Shown: one piece after another, positions 51,305 to 60,299 of the stretch
Numbering within the stretch: position 1 is the stretch's first letter
How the letters are laid out: every line of letters begins with the position of its first letter
From: Sphingomonas phyllosphaerae 5.2
GTDB taxonomy: Bacteria > Pseudomonadota > Alphaproteobacteria > Sphingomonadales > Sphingomonadaceae
Direction of reading: 5' to 3'
Assembly: GCF_000419605.1 (NCBI RefSeq)
Contig: NZ_ATTI01000002.1
Span: 1 to 64,000, forward strand
DNA length: 64,000 nucleotides
Position numbers and translations under genes: made by a program
Notes under the pieces: model-generated
What the model saw: only the letters and a program-made list of their open reading frames with translations
Told to the model about the DNA's origin: nothing
Database searches by the model: none

Positions 51305-54300
51305 ATGACGTTGAGGAGTTTGCTGGCCGGCGGTTGCTGCATGGCCGCACTGGTCGCGATGCCGTCGCTTGCGGCGGCGCAGACCGAGACCGCACCGGTC
51401 ACCACGCAGGCGGATACCGCGATCGGCGACCCGGTCGCATCGGCCAAGCTGGCCGCGGACGTGGGCCGCGACAACACGAGCGCCGCCGGTTCGGGCGACG
51501 TCGTCGTCACCGGCACGCGCATCACGCGTCCCAACACGCGTTCGGCCGCGCCGATCGTCACCACCACCGCGTTCGACATCGCCGCGCAGGGCGCGACGAC
51601 GATCGAGGAAGTCGTCAACCGGCTGCCGCAGGTGCAGGTCAATTCCGAGCAGAATTTCAGCGATTCCGAAGGACGCCAGCGCATCAAGCTGCGCAGCCTC
51701 GGCTATGAGCGCACGCTGACGCTGATCGACGGCCTGCGCATCGGGTTGCCCAACACCGTCGACGTCGGGATCATCCCCAATGCGCTGGTCGAGCGGATCG
51801 ACTTGCTGACCGGCGGCGCGTCGTCGGTCTACGGCTCGGACGCGATATCGGGCGTCGTCAATTTCATCCTGAAGAAGAATTTCGAGGGCATCCGCATCGA
51901 TGCCAATTACAGCTTCTTCAACCACGACAACGGTTCCAACGCAGTCACCGCCGCCGCGGAGCGCGCCGGGTTCAATTCGGGCAACGGGCTGACCAACGAC
52001 GGCGGACGCAGCGACATCAGCCTCGCGGCGGGCGTCAACCTGTTCGACAACCGCGTCAATTTCAGCAGCTTCATCAACTATCGCCAGTCGGATCTGGTCC
52101 AGCTGGTCGATCGCTCGAATTCGGTCTGCGAAGTGACGCAGCCGTCGAACACCGCGCCGCTTTCGTGCACGCGCGCCAGCTATACGCCGGCCGGCACGAT
52201 CATCCCGCAGTCGGGGCCGCGCGCCGGGCAGCAGCTGGTCAACAACCCGAACGGCAACGGCACCTTCATCCCGATCAACAGCGGCCCGCCGGGTACCTCG
52301 GCCAACCCGTATGACGATTGGGCGTTTCAGCGGCCGTTCGAGCGCGTCAACGTCGGTGGCTTCCTGAGCGCCGAGCTTACCGATGACATCGAGCTTTACG
52401 CGAACGCGTTGTTCTACCGCGACAAATCCTACAACACGCAGCTGAACCGCACATTCTCCTACACCGCCTACGGCAACGGCGATGTGCCGTTCCAGGTGAA
52501 TTGCGACAATCCGTTCCTGTCCGGCGCGCAGCGCGGCGACCTGTGCGGCACGAACGCGGGCGTGGCGGGGCAATTTGCGCCGATCGACGTCCGCTACCGC
52601 TTCGACGGTCAGCCGCTGGTGCAGCAGAAGTTCACCAACGAAGGCTATCGTATCGTTGCGGGGCTGCGCGGGCGCGGTCTGAACGACGTGTGGACCTATG
52701 ACGTCGCCGGGATGATCTCGCGCGCGCGGCTCGACACGATCGACGTGCCGTTCGCACAATTCGCCAACATCAACCGGTCGCTCGACGTCGTCAACGTCGG
52801 CGGTGTGCCAACCTGCCGGGCGGTGGTGAACGGCAGTGACCCGAATTGCGTACCGTTCAACGCCTTCGCGCCGTTCAACAAGGACCAGGCGCTCAACCAG
52901 TATCTGTACGGCGGCGCGACCGGCGGGATCAGCACGCGCATTCCGCGCCTGATGCAGTTCCTGGGCACGATCAGCGGCGACCTCGGCAAATATGGCATCA
53001 CTTCGCCGCTCGCCGAGCAGGGCCTGGCGGTCGCGATCAGTGCCGAATATCGCGACGAGATGGAGCGGACCGACGTCAACCAGGTCTTCATCGACAACAA
53101 CGGCGGCCAGAATCAGCGCGTCACGCAGAACATCCTGGAAGCGAACGCCGAAATCCAGGCGCCGCTGGTCGAGAACCAGTCGTGGACACGGCTGTTGCAG
53201 GTCAACGGCGGCTATCGCGTGTCGAAGTACAACCGGCTCGACAACCGCTTCACCACCTGGAAGATCGAGGGGCTGTGGTCGCCGATCGAGGACGTCACGT
53301 TCCGCGCGTCCTACAACAAGGCGCAGGCCGCGCCCGGCGTCGGGGCGGCGGCCAATGCGGCCAACGTCACCTGGAACCAGGGCTTCTATGCGGATCCGTG
53401 CGCCCCACGCATCGACCCCGCCAACCCGAGCGGACCGCGGCTGGCGCCGATTGCCACCCAGGCGCAATGCGGGAACACCGGGCTGCCCGCCAACCTCTAT
53501 GGCAGCGCGTCGCTGATCTGCCCGAACGATGCGTGCACCGTGCGCGAGGGCGGGTTCAACCTGAAACCGGAAACCGCCTATACCAAGACGTTCGGCGTCG
53601 TGCTGCGCCCGCGCTTCATCCCCGGACTGGTCGTGTCGGCGGACCGGTGGTTGATCGATCTGGAGGACCAGCTGGTGTTCCTGCAACCGCAGGATCTCAT
53701 CAACGAATGTCTCAACACCGGACTGGAATATTTCTGCAGCGGCATCGTCCGCAACGCGGGGTCGGGGACGCTGTCCAGCCCCGCCGGCAGCCGCCCGGCA
53801 GCCGGCTGGGTCGCACGCGGCTCGTCGAACGGCTACAAGGAGCAGTCGTACGGCTGGGACTTCCAGGGCCAGTATAACGTCCGGCTGGGTGGGGCGGGCT
53901 CGCTCGACGTCAGCTTCAACGGCACGCTGATGACGCGCAACGGCGGACAGGCGTCGCCGGCGGCGATCAAGCGCAATTGCACCGGCTATTTCGGTTCGGG
54001 CTGCGGCGAGAGCATGCCGCGCTGGGCGCATCAGCTGCGCGCGACGTGGTTCGCGCCGGAGCGGATCGCCAACGTCTCCGTCAACTGGCGCCATCGCAGC
54101 GGCATGCCGACGACCTTCTACGCGCCCGCCGACACCGGCATCCCGGTGCAGGACGAAAGCGCGCGTCGCGACCAGTATCCGGGCATCGCCGCCTATGACT
54201 GGATCGACCTGGCAGTCGGCTTCGACATCAACAAGCGGATGACCTTCCGCATCGCCGCGAACAACCTGTTCGACCGCGACCCGCCGCTCGTCCCCGACAG

Positions 54301-54394
54301 CCGTTCGCGGATCGGGTTGCTGCGCGGCAACACGATCATGGGTTATGACCTGCTCGGCCGGCAGATCGTTGCAGGTGTCTCGCTGAAGCTGTGA
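51305..54394 (+). CDS. TonB-dependent outer-membrane receptor
   Basis: 1,029 aa from ATG 51305. Signal peptide to AAAQ (about residue 23), a spacer, the TonB-box-like region DVVVTGTRI, then the plug (TIEEVVNRLPQVQV, LRSLGYERTLTLIDGLRI, VERIDLLTGGASSVYGSDAISGVVNF) and a large 22-strand-type barrel. The C-terminus is GVSLKL rather than the usual aromatic residue. The subfamily resembles the abundant sphingomonad receptors for plant sugars, peptides or aromatics; the ligand cannot be told. Its placement after a secreted protease suggests, without proof, uptake of breakdown products. Confidence 0.9.
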   Translation: MTLRSLLAGGCCMAALVAMPSLAAAQTETAPVTTQADTAIGDPVASAKLAADVGRDNTSAAGSGDVVVTGTRITRPNTRSAAPIVTTTAFDIAAQGATTIEEVVNRLPQVQVNSEQNFSDSEGRQRIKLRSLGYERTLTLIDGLRIGLPNTVDVGIIPNALVERIDLLTGGASSVYGSDAISGVVNFILKKNFEGIRIDANYSFFNHDNGSNAVTAAAERAGFNSGNGLTNDGGRSDISLAAGVNLFDNRVNFSSFINYRQSDLVQLVDRSNSVCEVTQPSNTAPLSCTRASYTPAGTIIPQSGPRAGQQLVNNPNGNGTFIPINSGPPGTSANPYDDWAFQRPFERVNVGGFLSAELTDDIELYANALFYRDKSYNTQLNRTFSYTAYGNGDVPFQVNCDNPFLSGAQRGDLCGTNAGVAGQFAPIDVRYRFDGQPLVQQKFTNEGYRIVAGLRGRGLNDVWTYDVAGMISRARLDTIDVPFAQFANINRSLDVVNVGGVPTCRAVVNGSDPNCVPFNAFAPFNKDQALNQYLYGGATGGISTRIPRLMQFLGTISGDLGKYGITSPLAEQGLAVAISAEYRDEMERTDVNQVFIDNNGGQNQRVTQNILEANAEIQAPLVENQSWTRLLQVNGGYRVSKYNRLDNRFTTWKIEGLWSPIEDVTFRASYNKAQAAPGVGAAANAANVTWNQGFYADPCAPRIDPANPSGPRLAPIATQAQCGNTGLPANLYGSASLICPNDACTVREGGFNLKPETAYTKTFGVVLRPRFIPGLVVSADRWLIDLEDQLVFLQPQDLINECLNTGLEYFCSGIVRNAGSGTLSSPAGSRPAAGWVARGSSNGYKEQSYGWDFQGQYNVRLGGAGSLDVSFNGTLMTRNGGQASPAAIKRNCTGYFGSGCGESMPRWAHQLRATWFAPERIANVSVNWRHRSGMPTTFYAPADTGIPVQDESARRDQYPGIAAYDWIDLAVGFDINKRMTFRIAANNLFDRDPPLVPDSRSRIGLLRGNTIMGYDLLGRQIVAGVSLKL

Positions 54395-54408
54395 CCTGAC
54401 GCCGTCGG

Positions 54409-54428
54409 CACGTCGATCCGTCGACGTG
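54409..54428. terminator. Hairpin between convergent TonB receptor and rlpA genes
   Basis: CACGTCGA-TCCG-TCGACGTG is a perfect 8-bp stem with a 4-base loop, 14 bp after the receptor stop. It could serve both converging genes. Confidence 0.55.
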
Positions 54429-54504
54429 TCGACACAGCGGTTCAAAGCCGTCGCAACGCCATCCAGGCCGCCGCACGGCGAACCGGATGGCGTTGTCGTT
54501 TCCG

Positions 54505-55062
54505 CTACATCCCCGACGCCGCCAGCTGCGATCGCCAGAACGCCAGCGATTGCGGGTCGGCGTTCGGGCGCGACGCCGCGGGCTTGCCGTGGCGCAGCCG
54601 TTCGCGGTCGCGCTCATCCGGCGCGACCACGCGCACGCGCACCGCGCCGTGCCCCCCGGCGCGCATCCCCAGCGCTTCGGCCGCGCCCTTCGACAGGTCG
54701 ATGATCCGCCCGCGCGCGAACGGCCCGCGATCGTTGACGCGCACCACGATCACCCGCCCGGTGTCGAGCGAGGTCACCTCGACATAGCTCGGCAGCGGCA
54801 GCGTGGCGTGCGCGGCGGTGAGCCAGCCCGGCCGGAACTTCTCGCCGCGCGCCGTGCGGTTGCCGCTTTCGCTGCCATACCAGCTCGCGCGCCCGAGCAT
54901 GTCGTAATCCGGTGCGGGCGCAGGGACATAAGTGATCCCGCGCACCACGTACGGTCGCCCGACCGTCACCGGCGTGTCACTGACCGCGCGGTATCGTCCG
55001 CCGCACGCCGTTAGCGCGAGCGCGAGCGTGCCGGCAAGCAAGGCGGGGCAGGGAAGGCGCAT
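54505..55062 (-). CDS. rlpA: RlpA-family septal ring lipoprotein
   Basis: 185 aa from ATG 55062. Lipoprotein signal with lipobox LTAC (Cys 20). The double-psi beta-barrel is clear: GRASWYGSESGNRTARGEKF, TAAHATLPLPSYVEVTSL and VVRVNDRGPFARGRIIDLS. RlpA proteins act on denuded peptidoglycan strands at division sites in some bacteria. There is no SPOR domain in this short version, so activity at the septum is uncertain. Confidence 0.87.
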   Translation of the reverse strand: MRLPCPALLAGTLALALTACGGRYRAVSDTPVTVGRPYVVRGITYVPAPAPDYDMLGRASWYGSESGNRTARGEKFRPGWLTAAHATLPLPSYVEVTSLDTGRVIVVRVNDRGPFARGRIIDLSKGAAEALGMRAGGHGAVRVRVVAPDERDRERLRHGKPAASRPNADPQSLAFWRSQLAASGM

Positions 55063-55144
55063 CCCGCATCCGCTACCGGCCGGCACGCGTTGGGGCAACC
55101 GGTGCGCGCGTCGGGCGTGCCGCGCGCGCGATGGAGGACACGGC

Positions 55145-56056
55145 ATGACGATCGATCTCGAAGCCCGCCCGCGACTGGCCGACCTGCGCCCGCTGCTGCG
55201 CGAGGCACCCGCCTTGCTGGCGGAGGCGCGCGTATCGTCGCCGGCGTCGCTCGCCGACCGCGCGGGCTATCGCAGCGACCATCTCGGCGCGTTTGCGGTT
55301 CCGCTGCCGGTTGCGCCCGCCGCGGTCGTGCTGCCGGTCGCCGGGCGCGACGATGCGCGGCTCGATTACGAGCACTTCACGGTGGTGATGGCGCGCGGAC
55401 GGCGGCTGGCGCTGTTCACCGCCGCCAATCTCGACGGCGCGGCCAGCGTGGCGGTCCCGCGCGGCGGCGATGCATGGGCGTATGACGGGCGCATTCCCGA
55501 GGAGGCGCAGGCCGGCGACGAACTGTACGCCGACAACGATTTCGATCGCGGGCACCTGGTGCGCCGCGAGGATCCGAACTGGGGCGCGACCGCCGCGACC
55601 GCCAACCGCGACACCTTCCACTTCACCAATTGCGCGCCGCAGCTGTCGGCGTTCAACCAGCGCACGTGGCTGGAACTGGAGGATTACATCCTCGTCAACA
55701 CGCGGCGCGTGCGCGAGCGCGCCAGCGTGTTCACCGGGCCGGTCTTCCGCGCCGACGATCCGGTCTACCGCGGCGTGGCAATCCCGCTGGCCTATTGGAA
55801 GGTGGTGGCGTTCGTCCATGACGACGGCCGCCCCTCGGCGACCGCCTATCTGATCGACCACGACGTCGACCTGAGCGAGCAGTCCCTGCTGTTCGGCGCG
55901 TTCCGCACCTACCAGCGCTCGATCCTGTCGATCGCGGCGCTGACCGGGCTCGATTTCGGCGCGCTGCCGCAGTTCGACGGCTTCTCGAACGAGGAACGCG
56001 CGATGGGCGTGACGGTGAAGCAGCGGATCACCGGGCCGGCGGACGTTCGGGTATGA
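55145..56056 (+). CDS. DNA/RNA non-specific endonuclease (beta-beta-alpha metal)
   Basis: 303 aa from ATG 55145 (GGAGGA upstream). The nuclease core holds DNDFDRGHLVRREDPNWG (DRGH motif with catalytic His, about residue 136) and DTFHFTNCAPQLSAFNQ (metal-binding Asn). No signal peptide is visible, though most relatives are secreted; the N-terminal 40 residues are helical and unassigned. It is divergent from rlpA across 82 bp. A role in nutrient nucleic acid digestion or in competition is possible. Confidence 0.87.
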   Translation: MTIDLEARPRLADLRPLLREAPALLAEARVSSPASLADRAGYRSDHLGAFAVPLPVAPAAVVLPVAGRDDARLDYEHFTVVMARGRRLALFTAANLDGAASVAVPRGGDAWAYDGRIPEEAQAGDELYADNDFDRGHLVRREDPNWGATAATANRDTFHFTNCAPQLSAFNQRTWLELEDYILVNTRRVRERASVFTGPVFRADDPVYRGVAIPLAYWKVVAFVHDDGRPSATAYLIDHDVDLSEQSLLFGAFRTYQRSILSIAALTGLDFGALPQFDGFSNEERAMGVTVKQRITGPADVRV

Positions 56057-56082
56057 GCGGCGGGTGTGAGGGGGCGGGCCCG

Positions 56083-56805
56083 CTATCGACCGCGCACTGC
56101 AAAGTGCAACCCGAATGGCACAGCCGGCACGCCACCTGGATCCACGAAATTACGGTACGGCGGATCGTTGAACCAGATTTCGTAGCGGCCGCCGGGGCGC
56201 ACCATACAGGTCAGCGTGAAGGTTCGCCCATCTGCCGATTGCTCCGGCCGGTTCGCGCCGCAATCGGGATAGGTCGCGGCGCTCTTCTGCACGAAGGAAT
56301 AGCTTTGCGCGCGCATCGGACGGTCGAAGGATACGCGCAATCGCAGCGTACCGGCATCGATCGTCGCGCCCTGCTTTGGGTAGGTGGAGACCACGCGCGG
56401 CGCGGCGGGCGCAGCGCCGTTCGCCGCGCCGATCTGCGCTCCGATCGCGATCATCGCGGCGGCGAAGACGGTCAGCATGGCAAGCAACTCCCATCGGCCC
56501 GGTAAGCGGGGGTCCTCCGCGGCCACGCGGCGTGGCACCATCGAAGGCTCGCGCATCGCCGGGTCGGCGCGAACCCGCATTTTCTCGGATACGAAATTTT
56601 CGGGGCCGTCGCGGTCGGTCAGCAGCCGCGCCGCCGCCCGGCTGCTCCCCGCGCCGGTCTTGGCGCGCGCCTCGCGCAGCCGCTCGTTCACGGTATGCAC
56701 CGACACGCCCAGCGTGGCCGCGGCGCTCTTGGCATCGTGTCCGCGCGCCAGCAGCCGCAGGACCGCGCATTCCTTGTCGCTCAGCCCGAAAGGCGCGTCT
56801 GACAC
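56083..56805 (-). CDS. Membrane-tethered LuxR-type HTH regulator with periplasmic Ig-like domain
   Basis: 240 aa. N-terminal LuxR/GerE helix-turn-helix (LSDKECAVLRLLARGHDAKS, LGVSVHTVNERLREARAKTG, about residues 8-58), a linker, one membrane segment (about 108-128: LLAMLTVFAAAMIAIGA), then a C-terminal SbsA-type Ig-like domain (VVSTYPKQGATIDAGTLRLR to the end) with two cysteines. The layout parallels ToxR/CadC one-component sensors but with a LuxR-type DNA-binding domain. It is divergent from the lipoprotein/protealysin operon, which is its most obvious target. Confidence 0.82.
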   Translation of the reverse strand: MSDAPFGLSDKECAVLRLLARGHDAKSAAATLGVSVHTVNERLREARAKTGAGSSRAAARLLTDRDGPENFVSEKMRVRADPAMREPSMVPRRVAAEDPRLPGRWELLAMLTVFAAAMIAIGAQIGAANGAAPAAPRVVSTYPKQGATIDAGTLRLRVSFDRPMRAQSYSFVQKSAATYPDCGANRPEQSADGRTFTLTCMVRPGGRYEIWFNDPPYRNFVDPGGVPAVPFGLHFAVRGR

Positions 56806-56973
56806 GATGTTCTCACCGGTTGCGGGTTGATCGGTAAAGCGATGCGTACGTCACCGCGCCGTCGAACGCCAAGCGCCCGCGCGTACCAGCAGGTAAGCCG
56901 TTCGAAACGCTGTCCTACATCGCACGACTGTGGAAGATTGCCACCGACTCGCCGATCCCGAAGGAGAGTGCGC

Positions 56974-57981
56974 ATGCGCCGTCCCGTCCTGTCGTTGCTG
57001 CTGTTCGCGTCGCTCGCGGGCTGTGCCGGCAATGCGCTCCGGCTCGAGGCGGCGGGTGCGGTGCAGCGCGACAGCCGCGTCGCGGTCGCGGCGGCCGCGC
57101 GCTATTTCGACGGCATCGAGCAACGCCGCCGCGCCGCGGCCGCCGCGTTGGTCGCCAGCGACTCCAGCTGCCTGCCGCTCACGCCGCTGCGCCTCCAGGT
57201 GCCGGTCGCGCCCGGCGCCGCCCCTGCGCCACTGTGCCTGTCCGACGCGGCTCCCGCGGCGGGGCATACCGCGTTCACGATCGATATCGCCGACAGCCCG
57301 CGCGCGGTGCTCGAACCGCGCATCGCGTTGCTCGCCGCGGTCGCCGATTATGCCGATGCGCTCGCCGCGATCCTCGACGCGCCGAAGCGCGACGTCGCTG
57401 CCGAGCTGACCGCCTTCGCCGATCAGGCCGACCGGCTGGCGCGCTTCGCCAACTTCGCTGCGGGCACCGACATCCCCGGCATCGGCGCCGCGGCGGCGAG
57501 CGAGCAGGGACAGAGCCTGATCGCGCTGATCGCCTTCGCCGATGCACTGGCGCGCGAGGCGCGCGACACGCGGGCGGTACGCGCGCTCGTCGTCGAACGT
57601 GGGGCGACCGTCGATCGCGCGCTCGCCGCGCTCGTCGTGCAGGTCGATGTCTGGGGCACCGGCGCCGCGCGTACCGCCGACGACCTCTACGGCAACGCGC
57701 TGTTCCGCAGCTACCTGCGCGAGCGGGCGGACGTGTCCGCAAGCCAGCGCGAGGAACTCGCCGCGCGCGTGTTCGCCGCCCGCGCCGCCGCGCGCGACGG
57801 CCCGGCGCGCGCCGCGGAGGTGAGTGCCGCGCTCGCGCTCGCCGCGACCGCGCAGGCGGGGTTGCGCGACGCGCTTGCCGGGCGCTTCACGCCCGCGCAG
57901 CGCCGCGCCGCCGCGCGGCTCAATCTCGACCGCGTGACGCGCGCGCTCGGTCTGGTCGCCGCGTTGGGGACACCGCTATGA
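56974..57981 (+). CDS. Lipoprotein of the protealysin operon
   Basis: 335 aa from ATG 56974 (AAGGAGAG upstream). Lipoprotein signal with lipobox LAGC. The mature part is almost entirely helical and Ala-rich with two cysteines (SSCLPL, APLCLS near residues 65-88). No named domain is recognised. First gene of a four-gene operon; its stop overlaps the next start (ATGA). Family and function unknown. Confidence 0.65.
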   Translation: MRRPVLSLLLFASLAGCAGNALRLEAAGAVQRDSRVAVAAAARYFDGIEQRRRAAAAALVASDSSCLPLTPLRLQVPVAPGAAPAPLCLSDAAPAAGHTAFTIDIADSPRAVLEPRIALLAAVADYADALAAILDAPKRDVAAELTAFADQADRLARFANFAAGTDIPGIGAAAASEQGQSLIALIAFADALAREARDTRAVRALVVERGATVDRALAALVVQVDVWGTGAARTADDLYGNALFRSYLRERADVSASQREELAARVFAARAAARDGPARAAEVSAALALAATAQAGLRDALAGRFTPAQRRAAARLNLDRVTRALGLVAALGTPL

Positions 57982-58790
57982 CCGACTTCGCTCAAGCCGT
58001 CGCGGCCGCCGATACACTGGTCGATCAAATGCAGGCATTGGTCGAGGACGCACGGTTCGTGCCGCGGTTCTTCGAGACCTTGTTCGGCCTGCGCACCGCG
58101 CTCGGCAGCGCGCGCGACCGCTTCGCCGCGACGCCGGGGGAGGGCGACCGCCCCGGCTATGCGATCGTGCAGGACCGCAGCGAACAGGCGGTCGCGATCG
58201 GCCGCGCGCTCGTCCCCGACGATGAAGCGGTCGCGCGCTATGCCGCGGCGGTACAGCGCGCGATCGCCGCGCTCGAAACGCCGCCCGCCCCGCCCCTGCC
58301 TGCGGACCTGTCTGCGGACCTGCCTGCGGGCCTGCCTGCGGCCCTGCGCCCGGCCCTGCGCGGGACGCTGCGGATCAGGCCGGCCACGCGGCGCAGCGTC
58401 GCCGCTGCCGCGCCCGAGCCCTATTACACCAGCCTGGTGAAGCTGTTCCCGGTCGAGGCGGTGACGCTCTATCCGCTCGCGATCGGGATCGCGGCCGGCG
58501 ACGCCGCGATCCGGCTGCTGTTGATCGCGGTCATCATGATCTTCGTCGTCACCTTGCGCTGGTTCGCCACGCAGGACGCCGCCCCGGACGTCACGGGGAG
58601 CACGGGCGGCGGCGCGGCGGACGTGCCCGCGATCGCGGTCGCGGTCGTGTCGTTCGCGCTCTACGCCGCGTCGCTCGGCGGGTTCGGTTACCTGCGCGGC
58701 GGCGAAGCGCAGACCGGGCAATTGCTCGCCTTCCTGACCGTCATGTGGGTCGCGCTGGTGCCGTTCGCGCTCCGCCGCGTCCGCCGTTGA
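57978..58790 (+). CDS. Membrane protein of the protealysin operon
   Basis: 270 aa from ATG 57978, coupled to the lipoprotein gene. A cytoplasmic helical N-terminal half with a 12-bp-repeat-encoded LPAxLxA linker (about residues 107-122), then about four hydrophobic segments (AVTLYPLAIGIAAG, LLLIAVIMIFVVTLRWF, IAVAVVSFALYAASLGG, LLAFLTVMWVALVPFAL). No family is recognised. It ends 12 bp before the M4 protease gene. Confidence 0.65.
   Translation: MTDFAQAVAAADTLVDQMQALVEDARFVPRFFETLFGLRTALGSARDRFAATPGEGDRPGYAIVQDRSEQAVAIGRALVPDDEAVARYAAAVQRAIAALETPPAPPLPADLSADLPAGLPAALRPALRGTLRIRPATRRSVAAAAPEPYYTSLVKLFPVEAVTLYPLAIGIAAGDAAIRLLLIAVIMIFVVTLRWFATQDAAPDVTGSTGGGAADVPAIAVAVVSFALYAASLGGFGYLRGGEAQTGQLLAFLTVMWVALVPFALRRVRR
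58296..58343 (+). repeat. 12-bp tandem repeat, 4 copies, in a coding region
   Basis: CTGCCTGCGGAC, CTGTCTGCGGAC, CTGCCTGCGGGC and CTGCCTGCGGCC encode LPAD-LSAD-LPAG-LPAA in the membrane protein gene. They are in frame, so copy-number change would lengthen or shorten the linker only. Confidence 0.85.
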
Positions 58791-58802
58791 AGGAGAACGC
58801 CG

Positions 58803-59882
58803 ATGTGTACCAAGACGCACCGCCACTCGCTCCACTGCATCCTGCCGCCGTACATCCTGTCGCGGATCGCCGAGCACGGCCCGCCCGAGCTGCGCGCCGC
58901 GGCGATGCGCGGGCTGCTGATCGACCCGACGATCCGCATGGTTCGCGCCGCGACGGCCGGCCCGGTGCTCGGCGCGTTGGCACGACTGCGCACCGCGGCG
59001 GGCGTGGTTCCGGCACCGGCGCCGCTGCGCACGATCCGCGATGCGGGAGGGCAGCCGCAGGCGCCCGGCGCCACGATCCTGCGCCGCGAGGGCGACGCGC
59101 CGACGGGCGACCTGGCCGCGGACGAGGCTTATGACGGGCTCGGCGCAACCTTCGCATTGTTCCGGGAAGCGTACGGCCGCAATTCGATCGACGACGCCGG
59201 GCTACCGCTCGACGCGACCGTCCATTACGACCGCGACTATGACAACGCCTTCTGGGACGGCACGCAGATGGTGTTCGGCGACGGCGACGGACAGCTGTTC
59301 AACCGCTTCACGATCGCGCTCGACGTGATCGGCCACGAACTGACCCACGGCGTGACCGAGAAGGAGGCCGGGCTTGCCTATTACGGGCAGTCGGGCGCGC
59401 TCAACGAAAGCATCTCCGATGTGTTCGGCAGCCTCGTGAAACAATATCTGCTCGGGCAGACCGCAGACCAGGCCGACTGGCTGATCGGCGCCGGGCTGCT
59501 GACCGATGCGGTGAAGGGCGAGGCGCTGCGCTCGATGAAGGCGCCCGGCACCGCCTATGACGATCCGGTGCTCGGCAAGGATCCGCAGCCCGCCGACATG
59601 GCGGGCTTCGTGCGCACCAACCAGGACAATGGCGGCGTGCACATCAACTCGGGCATCCCCAACCGCGCCTTCCAGCTCGCCGCGACCGCGATCGGCGGCA
59701 ACGCGTGGGAGCGTGCCGGGCAGATCTGGTACGACGCGCTGCTCGACCCCGCGACGCGCGCCAACACCGATTTTGCAGCCTTCGCGCAGATCACCCGCGA
59801 CGTCGCCGCGCGCCGTTACGGCGCGGACGCCGCGGAGGCGAAGGCGGTCGTCGACGCCTGGGCGACGGTGGGGGTGATCTGA
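58803..59882 (+). CDS. Protealysin-like M4 metalloprotease
   Basis: 359 aa. The N-terminus has the short protealysin-type propeptide (HRHSLHCILPPYILSRIAEHG) instead of a signal peptide and long FTP/PepSY prodomain. The catalytic domain has GHELTHGVTEKEAGL (HExxH, about residue 178) and ALNESISDVFGSL (third zinc ligand Glu). GVHINSGIPNRAF is the other conserved M4 block, with its active-site His. Protealysin-group enzymes act in or leave the cell by unclear routes and are paired with emfourin inhibitors, as here. Confidence 0.92.
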   Translation: MCTKTHRHSLHCILPPYILSRIAEHGPPELRAAAMRGLLIDPTIRMVRAATAGPVLGALARLRTAAGVVPAPAPLRTIRDAGGQPQAPGATILRREGDAPTGDLAADEAYDGLGATFALFREAYGRNSIDDAGLPLDATVHYDRDYDNAFWDGTQMVFGDGDGQLFNRFTIALDVIGHELTHGVTEKEAGLAYYGQSGALNESISDVFGSLVKQYLLGQTADQADWLIGAGLLTDAVKGEALRSMKAPGTAYDDPVLGKDPQPADMAGFVRTNQDNGGVHINSGIPNRAFQLAATAIGGNAWERAGQIWYDALLDPATRANTDFAAFAQITRDVAARRYGADAAEAKAVVDAWATVGVI

Positions 59883-60193
59883 TGGCCGACGAAGCGCGGC
59901 TGCGTGTCGAGGGCGGGTTCGCGCATATCCCGGGACGCGCGCGCGACCACGCCGTCGCGCTGTGCGACCTCGCGCCCGGCGCGCGCGACGAACTCTGCGC
60001 GCTCGCCGACGCTGCCGACTTCTTCGGCTGTGCCGCGCCCGACCACGCCGCGCGCCCGGACGCGCGCACCTATACGCTGGCGCTCACGCTCGGCGACCGC
60101 ACGCGCGAACTGCGCGTCGCCGAACCGATCCGCGACCCGGCGCTGGCGCAATTGGTGTCGGCGGTGCGGCGGCTGGGGGAGGCGGGCGGGTAG
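59882..60193 (+). CDS. Emfourin-family protealysin inhibitor
   Basis: 103 aa from ATG 59882, sharing its first base with the last base of the protease stop. It matches the emfourin pattern: an N-terminal strand with EGGFAHIPGRAR, a helix (RDELCALADAADFFG), then TYTLALTLGDRTREL and a C-terminal helix. Emfourins are slow tight-binding inhibitors of protealysin-like M4 proteases encoded in the same transcript. It probably protects the cell from the protease. Confidence 0.85.
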   Translation: MADEARLRVEGGFAHIPGRARDHAVALCDLAPGARDELCALADAADFFGCAAPDHAARPDARTYTLALTLGDRTRELRVAEPIRDPALAQLVSAVRRLGEAGG

Positions 60194-60299
60194 GGGCGAC
60201 TGGCTGCGCTCAAGCGCGTCGTTTGCAACCCGTTAGGAATACGTTGCTATCGGCGTTCTCATTCGTGCGACTCACCAGTCGCCGTGGGATCGGGCAGCC

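Noticed and set aside
48544..54445. Two minus-strand open frames of more than 1,000 aa opposite the M10 protease and TonB receptor genes
   Set aside because: They mirror genes with unmistakable zinc-site, RTX and TonB-receptor motifs; their own sequence is Arg/Val/Ala/Asp-rich without family features.
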